Source: Pseudarthrobacter sulfonivorans (lineage in GTDB: Bacteria > Actinomycetota > Actinomycetes > Actinomycetales > Micrococcaceae). Taken from it: a stretch of DNA of 63,428 bases. Shown here piece after piece: positions 54,829 through 62,980 of the stretch. Every line of letters starts with the position of its first letter. Position 1 is the first letter of the stretch. Position numbers and translations under genes: made by a program. Location: NCBI RefSeq assembly GCF_024391045.1, contig NZ_JANFCZ010000025.1, positions 1 to 63,428 on the forward strand. The letters are read 5' to 3'. The notes below the pieces were generated by a model, which was not told where the DNA came from, ran no database searches, and worked only from the letters and a program-made list of their open reading frames with translations.

Positions 54829-55596
54829 TTGAGCCTGGAACGCGGGGAACCTCCAGTGGCGAATCAGCTTGGTCTCACCATCGACCGATCCTCTCCTGTG
54901 CCCCTGTACCACCAGGTGGTGCAAGGCATCGAGGCTGCCATCCACAGCGGAGTCCTGGAGCCGGGGAGCCGGCTGGACAATGAAATCGACCTCGCGGCAC
55001 AGCTCAACCTGTCCCGGCCCACCATGCGCAAGGCCATGGACGAACTGGTCCGATCCGGCCTGCTGGTCCGTAAGCGCGGCGTGGGCACGCAGGTGGTTTC
55101 CAGCCAGGTCCGCCGCCCGCTGGAACTGTCCAGCCTGTTCGACGACCTCACGAACAACGGAAAGAAGCCCACCACCGAGGTGCTCAGCTTTTCCCACATG
55201 GAAGCCGACGCCGCTACCCTGGCCGCCCTGCAGCTGCCGCCCGGCTCGAAGGTCTACCACTTCACCCGCCTGCGCAAGGTGGGCGGCAAGCCGCTGGCCC
55301 TGATGGAGAACTGGGTCCGCGATGACATCGCCACCATGGACGAGGCCATGCTTGCCGCCGAAGGCCTCTACTCCATCCTGCGCCGGGGCGGCGTCAACTT
55401 CCGCCTGGCCACCCAGCGGATCGGCGCGATGATCGCCAACGACTATCAGGCCCCGCTGCTCGAGGCGGAGGTCAACTCCGCGCTGGTGACCATGGAACGC
55501 ACTGCCGTGGACGATACCGGCCGCCGCGTGGAGACCGGCCACCACGTGTACCGGGCCGATTCCTACAGCTTTGAAATGACTCTCGTACAGCGCTAA
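54829..55596 (+). CDS. GntR-family regulator of the inositol locus
   Basis: The 255-residue protein has a GntR winged helix (PLYHQVVQGIEAAIHSGVLEPGSRLDNEIDLAAQLNLSRPTMRKAMDELVRSGLLVRKRGVGTQV, about 25-90) and a C-terminal UTRA-type ligand domain (about 100-250; VYHFTRLRKVGGKPLALMENW). HutC/UTRA regulators sense sugar or sugar-acid phosphates; an inositol catabolite is the natural candidate here. A TTG start is preferred because GGAGGG lies seven bases upstream; a GTG at 54856 is the alternative. Confidence 0.9.
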   Translation: MSLERGEPPVANQLGLTIDRSSPVPLYHQVVQGIEAAIHSGVLEPGSRLDNEIDLAAQLNLSRPTMRKAMDELVRSGLLVRKRGVGTQVVSSQVRRPLELSSLFDDLTNNGKKPTTEVLSFSHMEADAATLAALQLPPGSKVYHFTRLRKVGGKPLALMENWVRDDIATMDEAMLAAEGLYSILRRGGVNFRLATQRIGAMIANDYQAPLLEAEVNSALVTMERTAVDDTGRRVETGHHVYRADSYSFEMTLVQR

Positions 55597-55612
55597 CGCA
55601 AGGACTTCTGCC

Positions 55613-56506
55613 ATGACCAACTGGGTCTACCCCCTGGGCTCCGCCGCCGACGGCAACTGGGACATCTCGCTCGGAACGTCGGATTCCGCCACCGCCGTGG
55701 ACGGCTGGGCTCACACCGGGCTGAAGGTCGCCACCCTTGCCGCGGGCGCCGCCGTCGAACTTCCCGCGGCCGGCGAGGAACGCATCGTGGTTCCGCTCAA
55801 CGGCTCCTTCACGGTCACCGTGGACGGCGTGGATTACCCCCTTGCCGGGCGGCGCTCAGTGTTCCACGGCCCCAGCGACGTCCTCTATTCGGGCATCGGC
55901 AAGACCATAAGCATCAGCTCAGCTGATGGCGGCCGCGTCGCGGTCGCCACTGCCCCGGCCCATTCCACATACCCCACCCGCCTCGTCACGGCCGCCGAGA
56001 CACCCGTGGAACTACGCGGCGCCGGCAACTGCTCCCGCCAGGTGCACAACTTCGGCACCCCGGCAGCGCTGGAGGCAGACCGCTTTATCGTCTGCGAGGT
56101 CCTCACGCCCGCGGGCAACTGGTCCTCGTATCCGCCGCACAAGCACGACGAGGAAAAGGACGGCGAAACCAGCCTTGAGGAGATCTACTACTTCGAGACT
56201 CAGGTGACCGCCGGCTCCGGGGCACCCGCGGACGCCGACGCCATTGGCTACCAGCGCGTCTACGCCTCCGATGACCGCCCCATCGATGTGGCCGCCGAGG
56301 TCCGCACCGGCGACGTAGTTCTGGTCCCCTACGGTTGGCACGGCCCCGCGATGGCGGCACCCGGCTACGACTTGTACTACCTCAATGTGATGGCCGGACC
56401 GGGACCCGTGCGCGAATGGCTGATCAGCGACGACCCCCACCATGGCTGGGTGCGGCAGAGCTGGGACGGGCAGGACATCGACCCCCGGCTGCCGTTCACG
56501 GCGTAG
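55613..56506 (+). CDS. iolB: 5-deoxy-glucuronate isomerase
   Basis: The 297-residue bicupin isomerises 5-deoxy-glucuronate to 5-dehydro-2-deoxy-gluconate in myo-inositol breakdown. It shows the family features WVYPLGSAADGNWDISLGT, RQVHNFGTP, and the metal-binding segment YPPHKHDEEKDGETSLEEIYYFE, ending with VPYGWHGPAMAAPGYDLYYLNVMAGP. It starts 16 bases after gntR with AAGGA upstream, so the two are cotranscribed. Other iol enzymes (IolC, D, E, A) are not in the window. Confidence 0.95.
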   Translation: MTNWVYPLGSAADGNWDISLGTSDSATAVDGWAHTGLKVATLAAGAAVELPAAGEERIVVPLNGSFTVTVDGVDYPLAGRRSVFHGPSDVLYSGIGKTISISSADGGRVAVATAPAHSTYPTRLVTAAETPVELRGAGNCSRQVHNFGTPAALEADRFIVCEVLTPAGNWSSYPPHKHDEEKDGETSLEEIYYFETQVTAGSGAPADADAIGYQRVYASDDRPIDVAAEVRTGDVVLVPYGWHGPAMAAPGYDLYYLNVMAGPGPVREWLISDDPHHGWVRQSWDGQDIDPRLPFTA

Positions 56507-56961
56507 CGGGCGCGAAAGTTTAAGGAATCCAGTAACGCCCGGATAACGCGCCCAGTGGTTCACTCGATACTCAAAGGCTCAGCAGAAATTGGGGAGCTGC
56601 TTCAATGCCTTTGCGATGCACCACCAAGTACCGTTTGGAACGGCGTCATGGTCAATCGATCCGACCACGTCCGACGCCGCGACACGCGGCTGTAACCGGA
56701 TGGACCGTGGAGGACATGAGCGACGCATCCCGGGCCCGGGAGCCTGCGGAGAGTGGACGACTGAGGCCCAAGCGTGGCGCGTTCCCAACGCCAAGGTCAG
56801 AGATCGAGGCGGCGAAGCAATACGCCCCCGACGCCGACGCCGAGCAAGAAGAGCACGGCACGGATGGAGAGCCGATTCCTCCGCAACGTAGCGAGCATCC
56901 CCAGCCGGAAGCTCCCTAATCCGGCCCGCAACATCCTCATATATGGCCCCAAGGAGAGACC
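56507..56961. other. 455-base region between iolB and the papain-like gene
   Basis: This gap holds one small ORF (56716-56919). No hairpin terminator for iolB is evident. The region has no similarity to the inositol genes around it, and with the papain-like gene it looks like an insert in the locus. Confidence 0.5.
56716..56919 (+). CDS. Small ORF sharing the N-terminal motif of its neighbour
   Basis: The 67-residue product has SGRLRPKRGAFPTPRSEIEAA, close to PKRGAIPTPRSALAA at the start of the papain-like gene, followed by an acidic, proline-rich tail. GGAGG lies only two bases before the ATG; a GTG at 56707 is in frame. It may be a truncated relative, a leader-bearing partner or a chance ORF. 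Confidence 0.4.
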   Translation: MSDASRAREPAESGRLRPKRGAFPTPRSEIEAAKQYAPDADAEQEEHGTDGEPIPPQRSEHPQPEAP

Positions 56962-57723
56962 ATGCCTGTGCAAACCCCTAAGCGCGGCGCTATACCGACA
57001 CCTCGTAGCGCGCTGGCTGCAGCGACCCCCCATATGCCGACGATCGGCGCTCCTCCGCACCATCTCATGAAACCGAAAAAACTTTCAATGTGGGGCAACG
57101 ACGTCCATGGGGACTGCGTCACTGCCGAGGAGGCATTCGCCAAGGCGTGCCACAACCCGGAAATATTCATCCGTGAGGCGGAAGCCATAGCCTGGGCCAC
57201 GCGTCACGACGTTTTGGAGGGCGCCTACCTGACCCAGGTCATGACCTGGATGCAGACCGACGGATTCGTCAAAGGCTCCACCGTCTACGATGACGGACCA
57301 TACTTGTCAGTCGACTGGTCCAACCCCGCCGTCCTGCAAAGCGCCATCTCCCACGGCCCGGTCAAGATCGGTGTAGCAGCGGACCAAATCGAGCGGGCGT
57401 GGCACACGACCGATGGCAAGACTGGATGGGTCGCCGCCGGATTCCACAGCGACCCGAACGAGGATCACTGCGTCGCGCTTTGCGGATACGGCACCATTGA
57501 CTGGTTGGCGGCCCAACTGGGCGCCCAGGTCCCCTCCGGAGTCGCCGGATCGCAGCCGGGTTATGCCATGTTTACCTGGAACTCCATCGGCATCATCGAT
57601 GTCCCGTCGATGACTGCGGTCACCCACGAAGCGTGGCTGCGCCGACCCACTACGGTGACCAAGCCGGTGCACCCGGTGGCTAATGCACCGGCCCTTGTGG
57701 AGACCAGCAAATCACACGTTTAG
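56962..57723 (+). CDS. Papain-like (C1-type) cysteine-peptidase homologue, uncharacterised
   Basis: The 253-residue protein has features of the papain fold: Cys52 in MWGNDVHGDCVTAEEAFAK, the strand pattern LQSAISHGPVKIGVAA (compare papain L-A-GPV-V), His169 in NEDHCVALCGYGT, and Asn207 in AMFTWNSIGII, which fit a Cys-His-Asn triad. The N-terminus (1-40) carries the motif PKRGAIPTPRS and no signal peptide. AAGGAG precedes the ATG. I recall hypothetical proteins with this start in proteobacteria, but no function. Probably transferred. Confidence 0.65.
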   Translation: MPVQTPKRGAIPTPRSALAAATPHMPTIGAPPHHLMKPKKLSMWGNDVHGDCVTAEEAFAKACHNPEIFIREAEAIAWATRHDVLEGAYLTQVMTWMQTDGFVKGSTVYDDGPYLSVDWSNPAVLQSAISHGPVKIGVAADQIERAWHTTDGKTGWVAAGFHSDPNEDHCVALCGYGTIDWLAAQLGAQVPSGVAGSQPGYAMFTWNSIGIIDVPSMTAVTHEAWLRRPTTVTKPVHPVANAPALVETSKSHV

Positions 57724-57829
57724 AGGTCCGCACCGCGTCCGGACCCTGCTCCACGACCCGGAGGCACATATTGCTTCGGCGGACGTGGTGGCGGGGTCAG
57801 CGACCCGCGCGAGGCGCAGCCACGCGGGG

Positions 57830-58864
57830 TCAGCCGGCCACCTTGATCGCCACCGTGACGGGCGCCCCCGTGGCCAGCGATTCCTGGGCGGCATCGGCCA
57901 CCCGGGAGGCTGCCACCGCGTCCTCGGGCGTGCACGGGTTCTCCCGCTCCCCCAGGATCAGCTCCACGAATGCCTCCATCTCGGACCGGTAGGCCTGGTC
58001 GAAGCGCTCCGCGAAGGTCTGATGCGGCTCCCCGTCGGGGAAGCCGACTCCGGCTTCCGTGGAGGCCAGCGCGGACTTGGCGTCCAGGCCCACCATGACC
58101 GAGCGGCCGGACCCCTGGATCTCCAGGCGGACATCGTGGCCCGCACCGTTGTACCGGCCGGCCGAGACCGTCCCCACGGTGCCGTCGTCGAACGAAATCA
58201 CGGCCAGCGCCGTGTCCACGTCGCCCACCGCCCCGATGGCCGGGTCGCCGTTGTTGGAGCCCTTGGCATAGACTTCCACGATCTCGCGGCCGGTTAGCCA
58301 GCGCAGGATGTCGAAGTCGTGGACGGAGCAGTCGCGGAACAGTCCGCCGGACGTCGCCAGGAATTCCACGGGCGGCGGCGCCATGTCGCAGGTGACAGCC
58401 CGCAGCGAGTGGATCCAGCCCAGCTCGCCGGCCTGGAAGGCACGCTTGGCTTCCAGGTAGCCGGCATCGAAGCGGCGCTGGTGGCCGATCTGGACTACAC
58501 CGTTGTTGTCCTTGATGTAGTCCAGGACCGGCAGCGCATCGGCCACCTTCATGGCCACCGGTTTCTCGCAGAACACCGGAATGCCGGCGTCCACACCGGC
58601 CCGGATGAGTTCCGGGTGGGTCCCGGTTCCGGTGGCAATGACCAGGCCGTCCACACCGGAGGCGATCAGGTCCGCAACGGACGGCAGGAACTCGGCGCCG
58701 AGGCCTGCCGCGACGTTCCGTGCGTGGTCTGCGGCAACGTCCGTCAGCCTGAGCCGGACATTGATGCCGCGCGGATTGAGGGCACCGTTGAGTGCGGCGA
58801 TGTTGTTGGCGTGCATGACGCCAATGCGCCCCACTCCAACCAAACCGAGAATGACATCCTTCAT
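57830..58864 (-). CDS. Gfo/Idh/MocA dehydrogenase (inositol dehydrogenase-like)
   Basis: The 344-residue NAD-dependent oxidoreductase has the Rossmann loop GLVGVGRIGVMHANNI, the catalytic Lys in VFCEKPVAM, and the substrate motif FRDCSVHDFDILRWLTG (D-x-x-x-H type). This matches inositol 2-dehydrogenase-like enzymes, which oxidise myo-, scyllo- or D-chiro-inositol. GAAGGA precedes the ATG. It is the last gene of the minus-strand run in the locus, 24 bases after the Hyi-type gene. Confidence 0.9.
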   Translation of the reverse strand: MKDVILGLVGVGRIGVMHANNIAALNGALNPRGINVRLRLTDVAADHARNVAAGLGAEFLPSVADLIASGVDGLVIATGTGTHPELIRAGVDAGIPVFCEKPVAMKVADALPVLDYIKDNNGVVQIGHQRRFDAGYLEAKRAFQAGELGWIHSLRAVTCDMAPPPVEFLATSGGLFRDCSVHDFDILRWLTGREIVEVYAKGSNNGDPAIGAVGDVDTALAVISFDDGTVGTVSAGRYNGAGHDVRLEIQGSGRSVMVGLDAKSALASTEAGVGFPDGEPHQTFAERFDQAYRSEMEAFVELILGERENPCTPEDAVAASRVADAAQESLATGAPVTVAIKVAG

Positions 58865-58888
58865 AGTTTTCCTTCGTAGGTAGTGGAG

Positions 58889-59674
58889 TTAATGGATCGT
58901 GGCGGGCTGGACGGTGAACGCTGCCCGGAACGCCTCCAGGGCCGCCTCACTGTCGCCGCTGGCCCACGCTTCCATGCCCACTGTGCCGTCGTACCCGGCC
59001 TCGGCGAGCGCCCGGGCCACTGCCCGGTAATTGATCTCGCCGGTGCCGGGCTCGCAGCGGCCCGGCACGTCCGCCACCTGGATTTCGCCGATGTGCGGCA
59101 GGGCAGTGCGGACCAGTTCGATGAGGTTCCCCTCCCCCAGCTGGGCGTGGTAGAGGTCCAGCATGAGCTTTACGTTCGGGTGTCCGGCTGCTTCCACCAG
59201 GGCCAGGGTGTCCTTGGCGCGGGCCAGCGGGATGCCGGGGTGGTCCAGGATGGTGTTGAGGTTCTCTAGGCAGAAGGTCACCTGATGTTTCTCCCCCAGG
59301 GCGCCGAGGCGTTCCAGGGTCCGTGAACCGGTGCTCCACATGGGGCCGGTGGAGCGGAAGACGGGACGCGCCGCCTTGCCGTCCACCAGTTCCGCGGAGT
59401 GCACCACCATGCGGCTGACCCCGAGCTCCAGGGCCGTGGGAATCAGCGATTCAGCCGTCCGGACCACGTCGTCGGCGGTTGCGGGGTCCACCAGGCTCCC
59501 GGCCGTGTATCCGGTCATGGAGGAAAACACCGCCCCGGTCGCTTTGAGCGCTGCCAGGTCCTTGGTGCGGGAATCCCACAGTTCCACGTCGAACCCGGCG
59601 TCGTGGATGCGCCGCACCCGTTCGGTGAAGGGCAAGTCGGTGAACACCATCTCCGCGCAGACGGCCAGCCGCAT
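58889..59674 (-). CDS. Hydroxypyruvate isomerase-type TIM-barrel protein
   Basis: The 261-residue sugar-phosphate isomerase-like protein shows FCLENLNTILDHPGI, VKLMLDLYHAQLGEGN, and the metal-site end IQVADVPGRCEPGTGEINY, the marks of the Hyi/OtnI family. In this locus it may isomerise a ketoinositol or related keto-sugar (compare IolI). The start overlaps the upstream dehydrogenase stop by one base (TGATG), so the two are coupled. Confidence 0.88.
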   Translation of the reverse strand: MRLAVCAEMVFTDLPFTERVRRIHDAGFDVELWDSRTKDLAALKATGAVFSSMTGYTAGSLVDPATADDVVRTAESLIPTALELGVSRMVVHSAELVDGKAARPVFRSTGPMWSTGSRTLERLGALGEKHQVTFCLENLNTILDHPGIPLARAKDTLALVEAAGHPNVKLMLDLYHAQLGEGNLIELVRTALPHIGEIQVADVPGRCEPGTGEINYRAVARALAEAGYDGTVGMEAWASGDSEAALEAFRAAFTVQPATIH

Positions 59675-60768
59675 CAGACTCGTGCCTTGGCGGCCGCGGG
59701 AACAGCCACCGGGGCACCCTGTTTGACGGATTCAATGCATGCCAGTGCGACGGCGAGGGCGCGCCGGGCGTCTGCGGCTCCCGGGGTGAGGGCGAAATCG
59801 CCCGACGGCGGCGGCGTACCGTCGCGCCGCGACCTCACCACGGCGGTAAAGTCGGCGAGTTCGTCGGTGTAGGCGTCCCGGAAGAGTTCCACGTTGAGCC
59901 GCGGAGTGTCTGCCGTGAGGCCGTCCGCGGTGTAGCGCCGGGCCGCGGTTTCGGTGGCACGGCCGGCCTGCACCATGCCCTTGGAGCCGAAGACCTCGCC
60001 GCGGACGTCGTAGCCGTACAGGGCGCTGAAGTTCGCCTCCGCCACGGCGATGGCTCCGTTGCTGTAACGGATGGTGACCACGGCGGTGTCGAGGAAGCCC
60101 TGGTCACGAAGGTCCGGTTCCACCAGGGCGTCGGCCACTGCGTAGACCTCCACGGGTTCGGCGCCTTCGTTGAACCAGTTGAGGGTGTCGAAGTCGTGGA
60201 TGAGGGTCTCCAGGAAGATGGTCCAGGCAGGGACGCGGGCGGCATTCGGGATGCTGCCATTGCCCGGATCACGCGTCAGCGATCGCAGGAGCTGCGGCTG
60301 ACCGGCGAGTCCCGCCGTCAAATCCTGCTTGGCGGCCTGGAAGTCGGCGGCGTACCGGCGGTTGAAGCCAATCTGAAAGTGCACGCCGGCAGCCTCCACG
60401 GCGGCGAGTGCGGCATCGAGCTCGTCAAGTCCCTGGGCGGCTGGCTTTTCGCAGAAAACATGCTTTCCGGCGGCGGCCGCCTGCGTGGTCAGGGCCGCAT
60501 GGAAGCGGGCGGGGCTGGCGATGATGACGGCATCGATCTCGGGATCAGCCAGGATGTCCTCCGCGCTGGCCGTCACCTTGGCCGTGCCGAGCGTGGCAGC
60601 CAGCGCGCCGGCGGATTCAAGGTTGGGGTCGGCGATGGCGGCGAGCACGGCGTCCGGGACCCGGCGGGCGATGCTCTCCGCATGGAATGCGCCCATCCAG
60701 CCCGAACCGATGAGCCCGATGCGCACCGGGGCCGGGAGTGAGGTGGAGTTCTGTGCGAGGTAAGCCAT
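59674..60768 (-). CDS. Gfo/Idh/MocA dehydrogenase
   Basis: The 364-residue NAD-dependent oxidoreductase shows IGLIGSGWMGAFHAESI, VFCEKPAAQGLDELD, and FLETLIHDFDTLNWFN. It is clearly separate from the neighbouring paralogues. Inositol or inositol-derived sugar oxidation is likely from context. GAAAGGA precedes the ATG. It lies 57 bases downstream of the next upstream paralogue and is coupled to the Hyi gene. Confidence 0.9.
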   Translation of the reverse strand: MAYLAQNSTSLPAPVRIGLIGSGWMGAFHAESIARRVPDAVLAAIADPNLESAGALAATLGTAKVTASAEDILADPEIDAVIIASPARFHAALTTQAAAAGKHVFCEKPAAQGLDELDAALAAVEAAGVHFQIGFNRRYAADFQAAKQDLTAGLAGQPQLLRSLTRDPGNGSIPNAARVPAWTIFLETLIHDFDTLNWFNEGAEPVEVYAVADALVEPDLRDQGFLDTAVVTIRYSNGAIAVAEANFSALYGYDVRGEVFGSKGMVQAGRATETAARRYTADGLTADTPRLNVELFRDAYTDELADFTAVVRSRRDGTPPPSGDFALTPGAADARRALAVALACIESVKQGAPVAVPAAAKARV

Positions 60769-60825
60769 GGCTTGTCCTTTCAGTAGGTCGAAAAGTTTGT
60801 ACGTAGATATCAGAGCGGGTGCGGT

Positions 60826-61884
60826 TCAGTGCCGGGCGGTGCGGCCCGGGCTGGCCGGCTCGCCGGGAAATACGACGCCGAGCTGGCGGCGGATCTCGTC
60901 GGCTACTTCCAAGGTCCGGATGGAGGCCTCCAGCGTGCGTTGGCCGGCATGGGTGCTTCCGGCGGAAATCGCGCGGGCCACGGCTGCGGCCTCATAGTGC
61001 AGGCCTTCGAAATGACCGCCCGCGGGTTCGTCATGGCGCAGCCGTGTGCCGTCAGGGAAGCGGACCTCGAAACCGCCGGGCATGTTGAATGGGCCGTCGA
61101 TGGTCAGCGTTGCGTCGGATCCCACCACAGTGGCGGCCGTGGGCGTGAAGTTGTGCAGTTGGGTGTTCACCACGGCCTGGGCGCCGCCGTCGAACTGCAT
61201 CACGGCGGACAGCTGGGCGTTGACCCCGGAATCATGCGGTTGCCCCAAGGCGGCCAGCTGCTGCGGGCGGCCCAGTACCTCGGTAACCAGGGCCAGCGGG
61301 TAGGTGCCCAGGTCAAGCAGCGGGCCGCCGGCCAGTTCCGGGCTGAAGATGCGGTGGGAGGGGTCGAAGTGTTCGCCGTATTCCGCGACGACCGTGGATA
61401 TGGTTCCCAAGGTGCCGGCGTCGAGGATCTGGCGAATGACGTCAAACTTGGGCAGGAAGAACGTCCACATGGCCTCCGCGGCGAAAACCCCGGCGGTTTC
61501 GGCCAGGTGGGCCAGGTCCCGTGCCTGGTCCGCGTTGAGTCCGATCGGCTTCTCGATCAGGACGTGCTTTCCGGCGTCGATGGCCAGCACCGCGGCCGCG
61601 TGGTGGCCGGTGTGCGGGGTGCACACGTAGACGATATCGATATCAGGGGCGGCGGCCAGTTCCTCATAACTGCCGTAGGCCGCGGGAACATTGTACGTGT
61701 CCGCAAAGGCTTTGGACCGGCTCAGCGACCGGGACCCGACGGCGGCGATCACCTGCCCGGTGTACGCCTGGACGGATTCGGTGAAGCGTTCGGCAATCCA
61801 GCCCGGACCCATGATGCCCCACCGCAGCACCGGGGCGTCACGGGATTCGGGGACCCGGGACTGCGGGAGTCCTGCAGCTCTCAT
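60826..61884 (-). CDS. Gfo/Idh/MocA oxidoreductase (dihydrodiol-dehydrogenase-like)
   Basis: The 352-residue protein has WGIMGPGWIAERFTESV, VCTPHTGHHAAAVLAI, VLIEKPIGLNADQARDL and AAEAMWTFFLPKFDVI, with GGPLLDLGTYPLALV in place of the D-x-x-H motif of inositol dehydrogenases. That pattern fits the dimeric dihydrodiol-dehydrogenase/glucose-fructose oxidoreductase-like group. Its ATG overlaps the upstream stop as ATGA. Confidence 0.88.
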   Translation of the reverse strand: MRAAGLPQSRVPESRDAPVLRWGIMGPGWIAERFTESVQAYTGQVIAAVGSRSLSRSKAFADTYNVPAAYGSYEELAAAPDIDIVYVCTPHTGHHAAAVLAIDAGKHVLIEKPIGLNADQARDLAHLAETAGVFAAEAMWTFFLPKFDVIRQILDAGTLGTISTVVAEYGEHFDPSHRIFSPELAGGPLLDLGTYPLALVTEVLGRPQQLAALGQPHDSGVNAQLSAVMQFDGGAQAVVNTQLHNFTPTAATVVGSDATLTIDGPFNMPGGFEVRFPDGTRLRHDEPAGGHFEGLHYEAAAVARAISAGSTHAGQRTLEASIRTLEVADEIRRQLGVVFPGEPASPGRTARH

Positions 61885-62879
61885 GCGTAGCTGACTTTCG
61901 TGACCGCGCCGTCGCTGTGCAGCGACTGGATCATGGCCTGGGCAACAAGGGAGGCGTTGAGGCCGTCCTGCGCGCCAGCCAGGGCCGGCTTGTCCCCGGC
62001 GGCGAGCGCCGAGATCCATGCCTGCAGCTGCAGCCGGTAGGCATCGGCGAACCGCGGACGCCAGTCCGCAGGGACCTGTTCCTGTTTGGTTCCCTCCTGT
62101 TCAAAAAGCAGCGGAGCCGGGTCCTGCAGGGCCGCCGTGCCGCGTTCCGAAACAACCTCGCAGCGGGTGGCGTAGCCGTACTGCGCGTTGAGGAACAGTT
62201 CCAGCGTGGTGAGGGTTCCGTCCGCGGTGCGGAGCGTCATGAACGCGGGGTCCCGCAGTCCGCCGTCGGCGTTCCAGGTGCTCTTTCCGGCCTGCCATGA
62301 CACTTCGGTGACGGGCGAGCCCAGCAGCCAGGGAATGATGTCCAGCTCGTGGATGGCAGAGTTGGTGATGGCCGATTCGGCGGTGGCGCCGGGAGCTGCG
62401 GAAGCGTTCCGGCTGATGCAGTGGACCATCAACGGCTCGCCCTGCACCCGGCCCTGCACGGCCTGCCGCAGCGCCACGTAGCCCGGGTCGAAGCGCCGCA
62501 TGAAGCCGAGCGTGAGCAGGGAAGTTCCAGTTGCGGCCACCATGTCGGCGTCCGCGGCCACCACGTCCAGGCTTTCCAAGAGCGTGGGCGCCAGCGGCTT
62601 TTCGCACAGGACCGGCGTCATCGCTTCAAAGCATTCCAGGACCAGGCCGGCGTGGGTGGAATCGTGGGAGGCAACTACGACGGCGTCCACCTCGCTTGAG
62701 TGGATCAGCTCCGAAGGGTCCGTGGTGATGCGGGCCGACGGCGGCGCTGCCGCGGCGGCACGGTCGGCGTCGAGATCTGCCACAAAGGTAACTTCGGCGC
62801 CGCCGATGGTGGTGGAAAGGTTCCTGATGTGGTCCGCGCCCATGATTCCGGCGCCGATGACGCCTACCCGGATCGGCAT
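61881..62879 (-). CDS. Gfo/Idh/MocA dehydrogenase (inositol dehydrogenase-like)
   Basis: The 332-residue NAD-dependent oxidoreductase shows VGVIGAGIMGADHIRNL, VLCEKPLAPTLLESL, GFMRRFDPGYVALRQAV and ITNSAIHELDIIPWLLG, the inositol 2-dehydrogenase-like pattern. GAAGGGA precedes the ATG at 62879. It is the first dehydrogenase after the sugar ABC ATPase gene and is coupled to the next gene by a four-base overlap. Confidence 0.92.
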   Translation of the reverse strand: MPIRVGVIGAGIMGADHIRNLSTTIGGAEVTFVADLDADRAAAAAPPSARITTDPSELIHSSEVDAVVVASHDSTHAGLVLECFEAMTPVLCEKPLAPTLLESLDVVAADADMVAATGTSLLTLGFMRRFDPGYVALRQAVQGRVQGEPLMVHCISRNASAAPGATAESAITNSAIHELDIIPWLLGSPVTEVSWQAGKSTWNADGGLRDPAFMTLRTADGTLTTLELFLNAQYGYATRCEVVSERGTAALQDPAPLLFEQEGTKQEQVPADWRPRFADAYRLQLQAWISALAAGDKPALAGAQDGLNASLVAQAMIQSLHSDGAVTKVSYA

Positions 62880-62980
62880 GGTGTTCCCTTCATTGATATT
62901 CGTATGATTCGCCCCTTGGCAGGCGCACAGGCGCCGGGATACCCCGGAGGATGTCCGGAGCACCCGGTCGGGCGCCGCCG

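Noticed and set aside
57791..57834. GCGGGGTCAGC direct repeat at the end of the last dehydrogenase gene
   Set aside because: Short, GC-rich and close together; consistent with chance in this composition and with no clear role.
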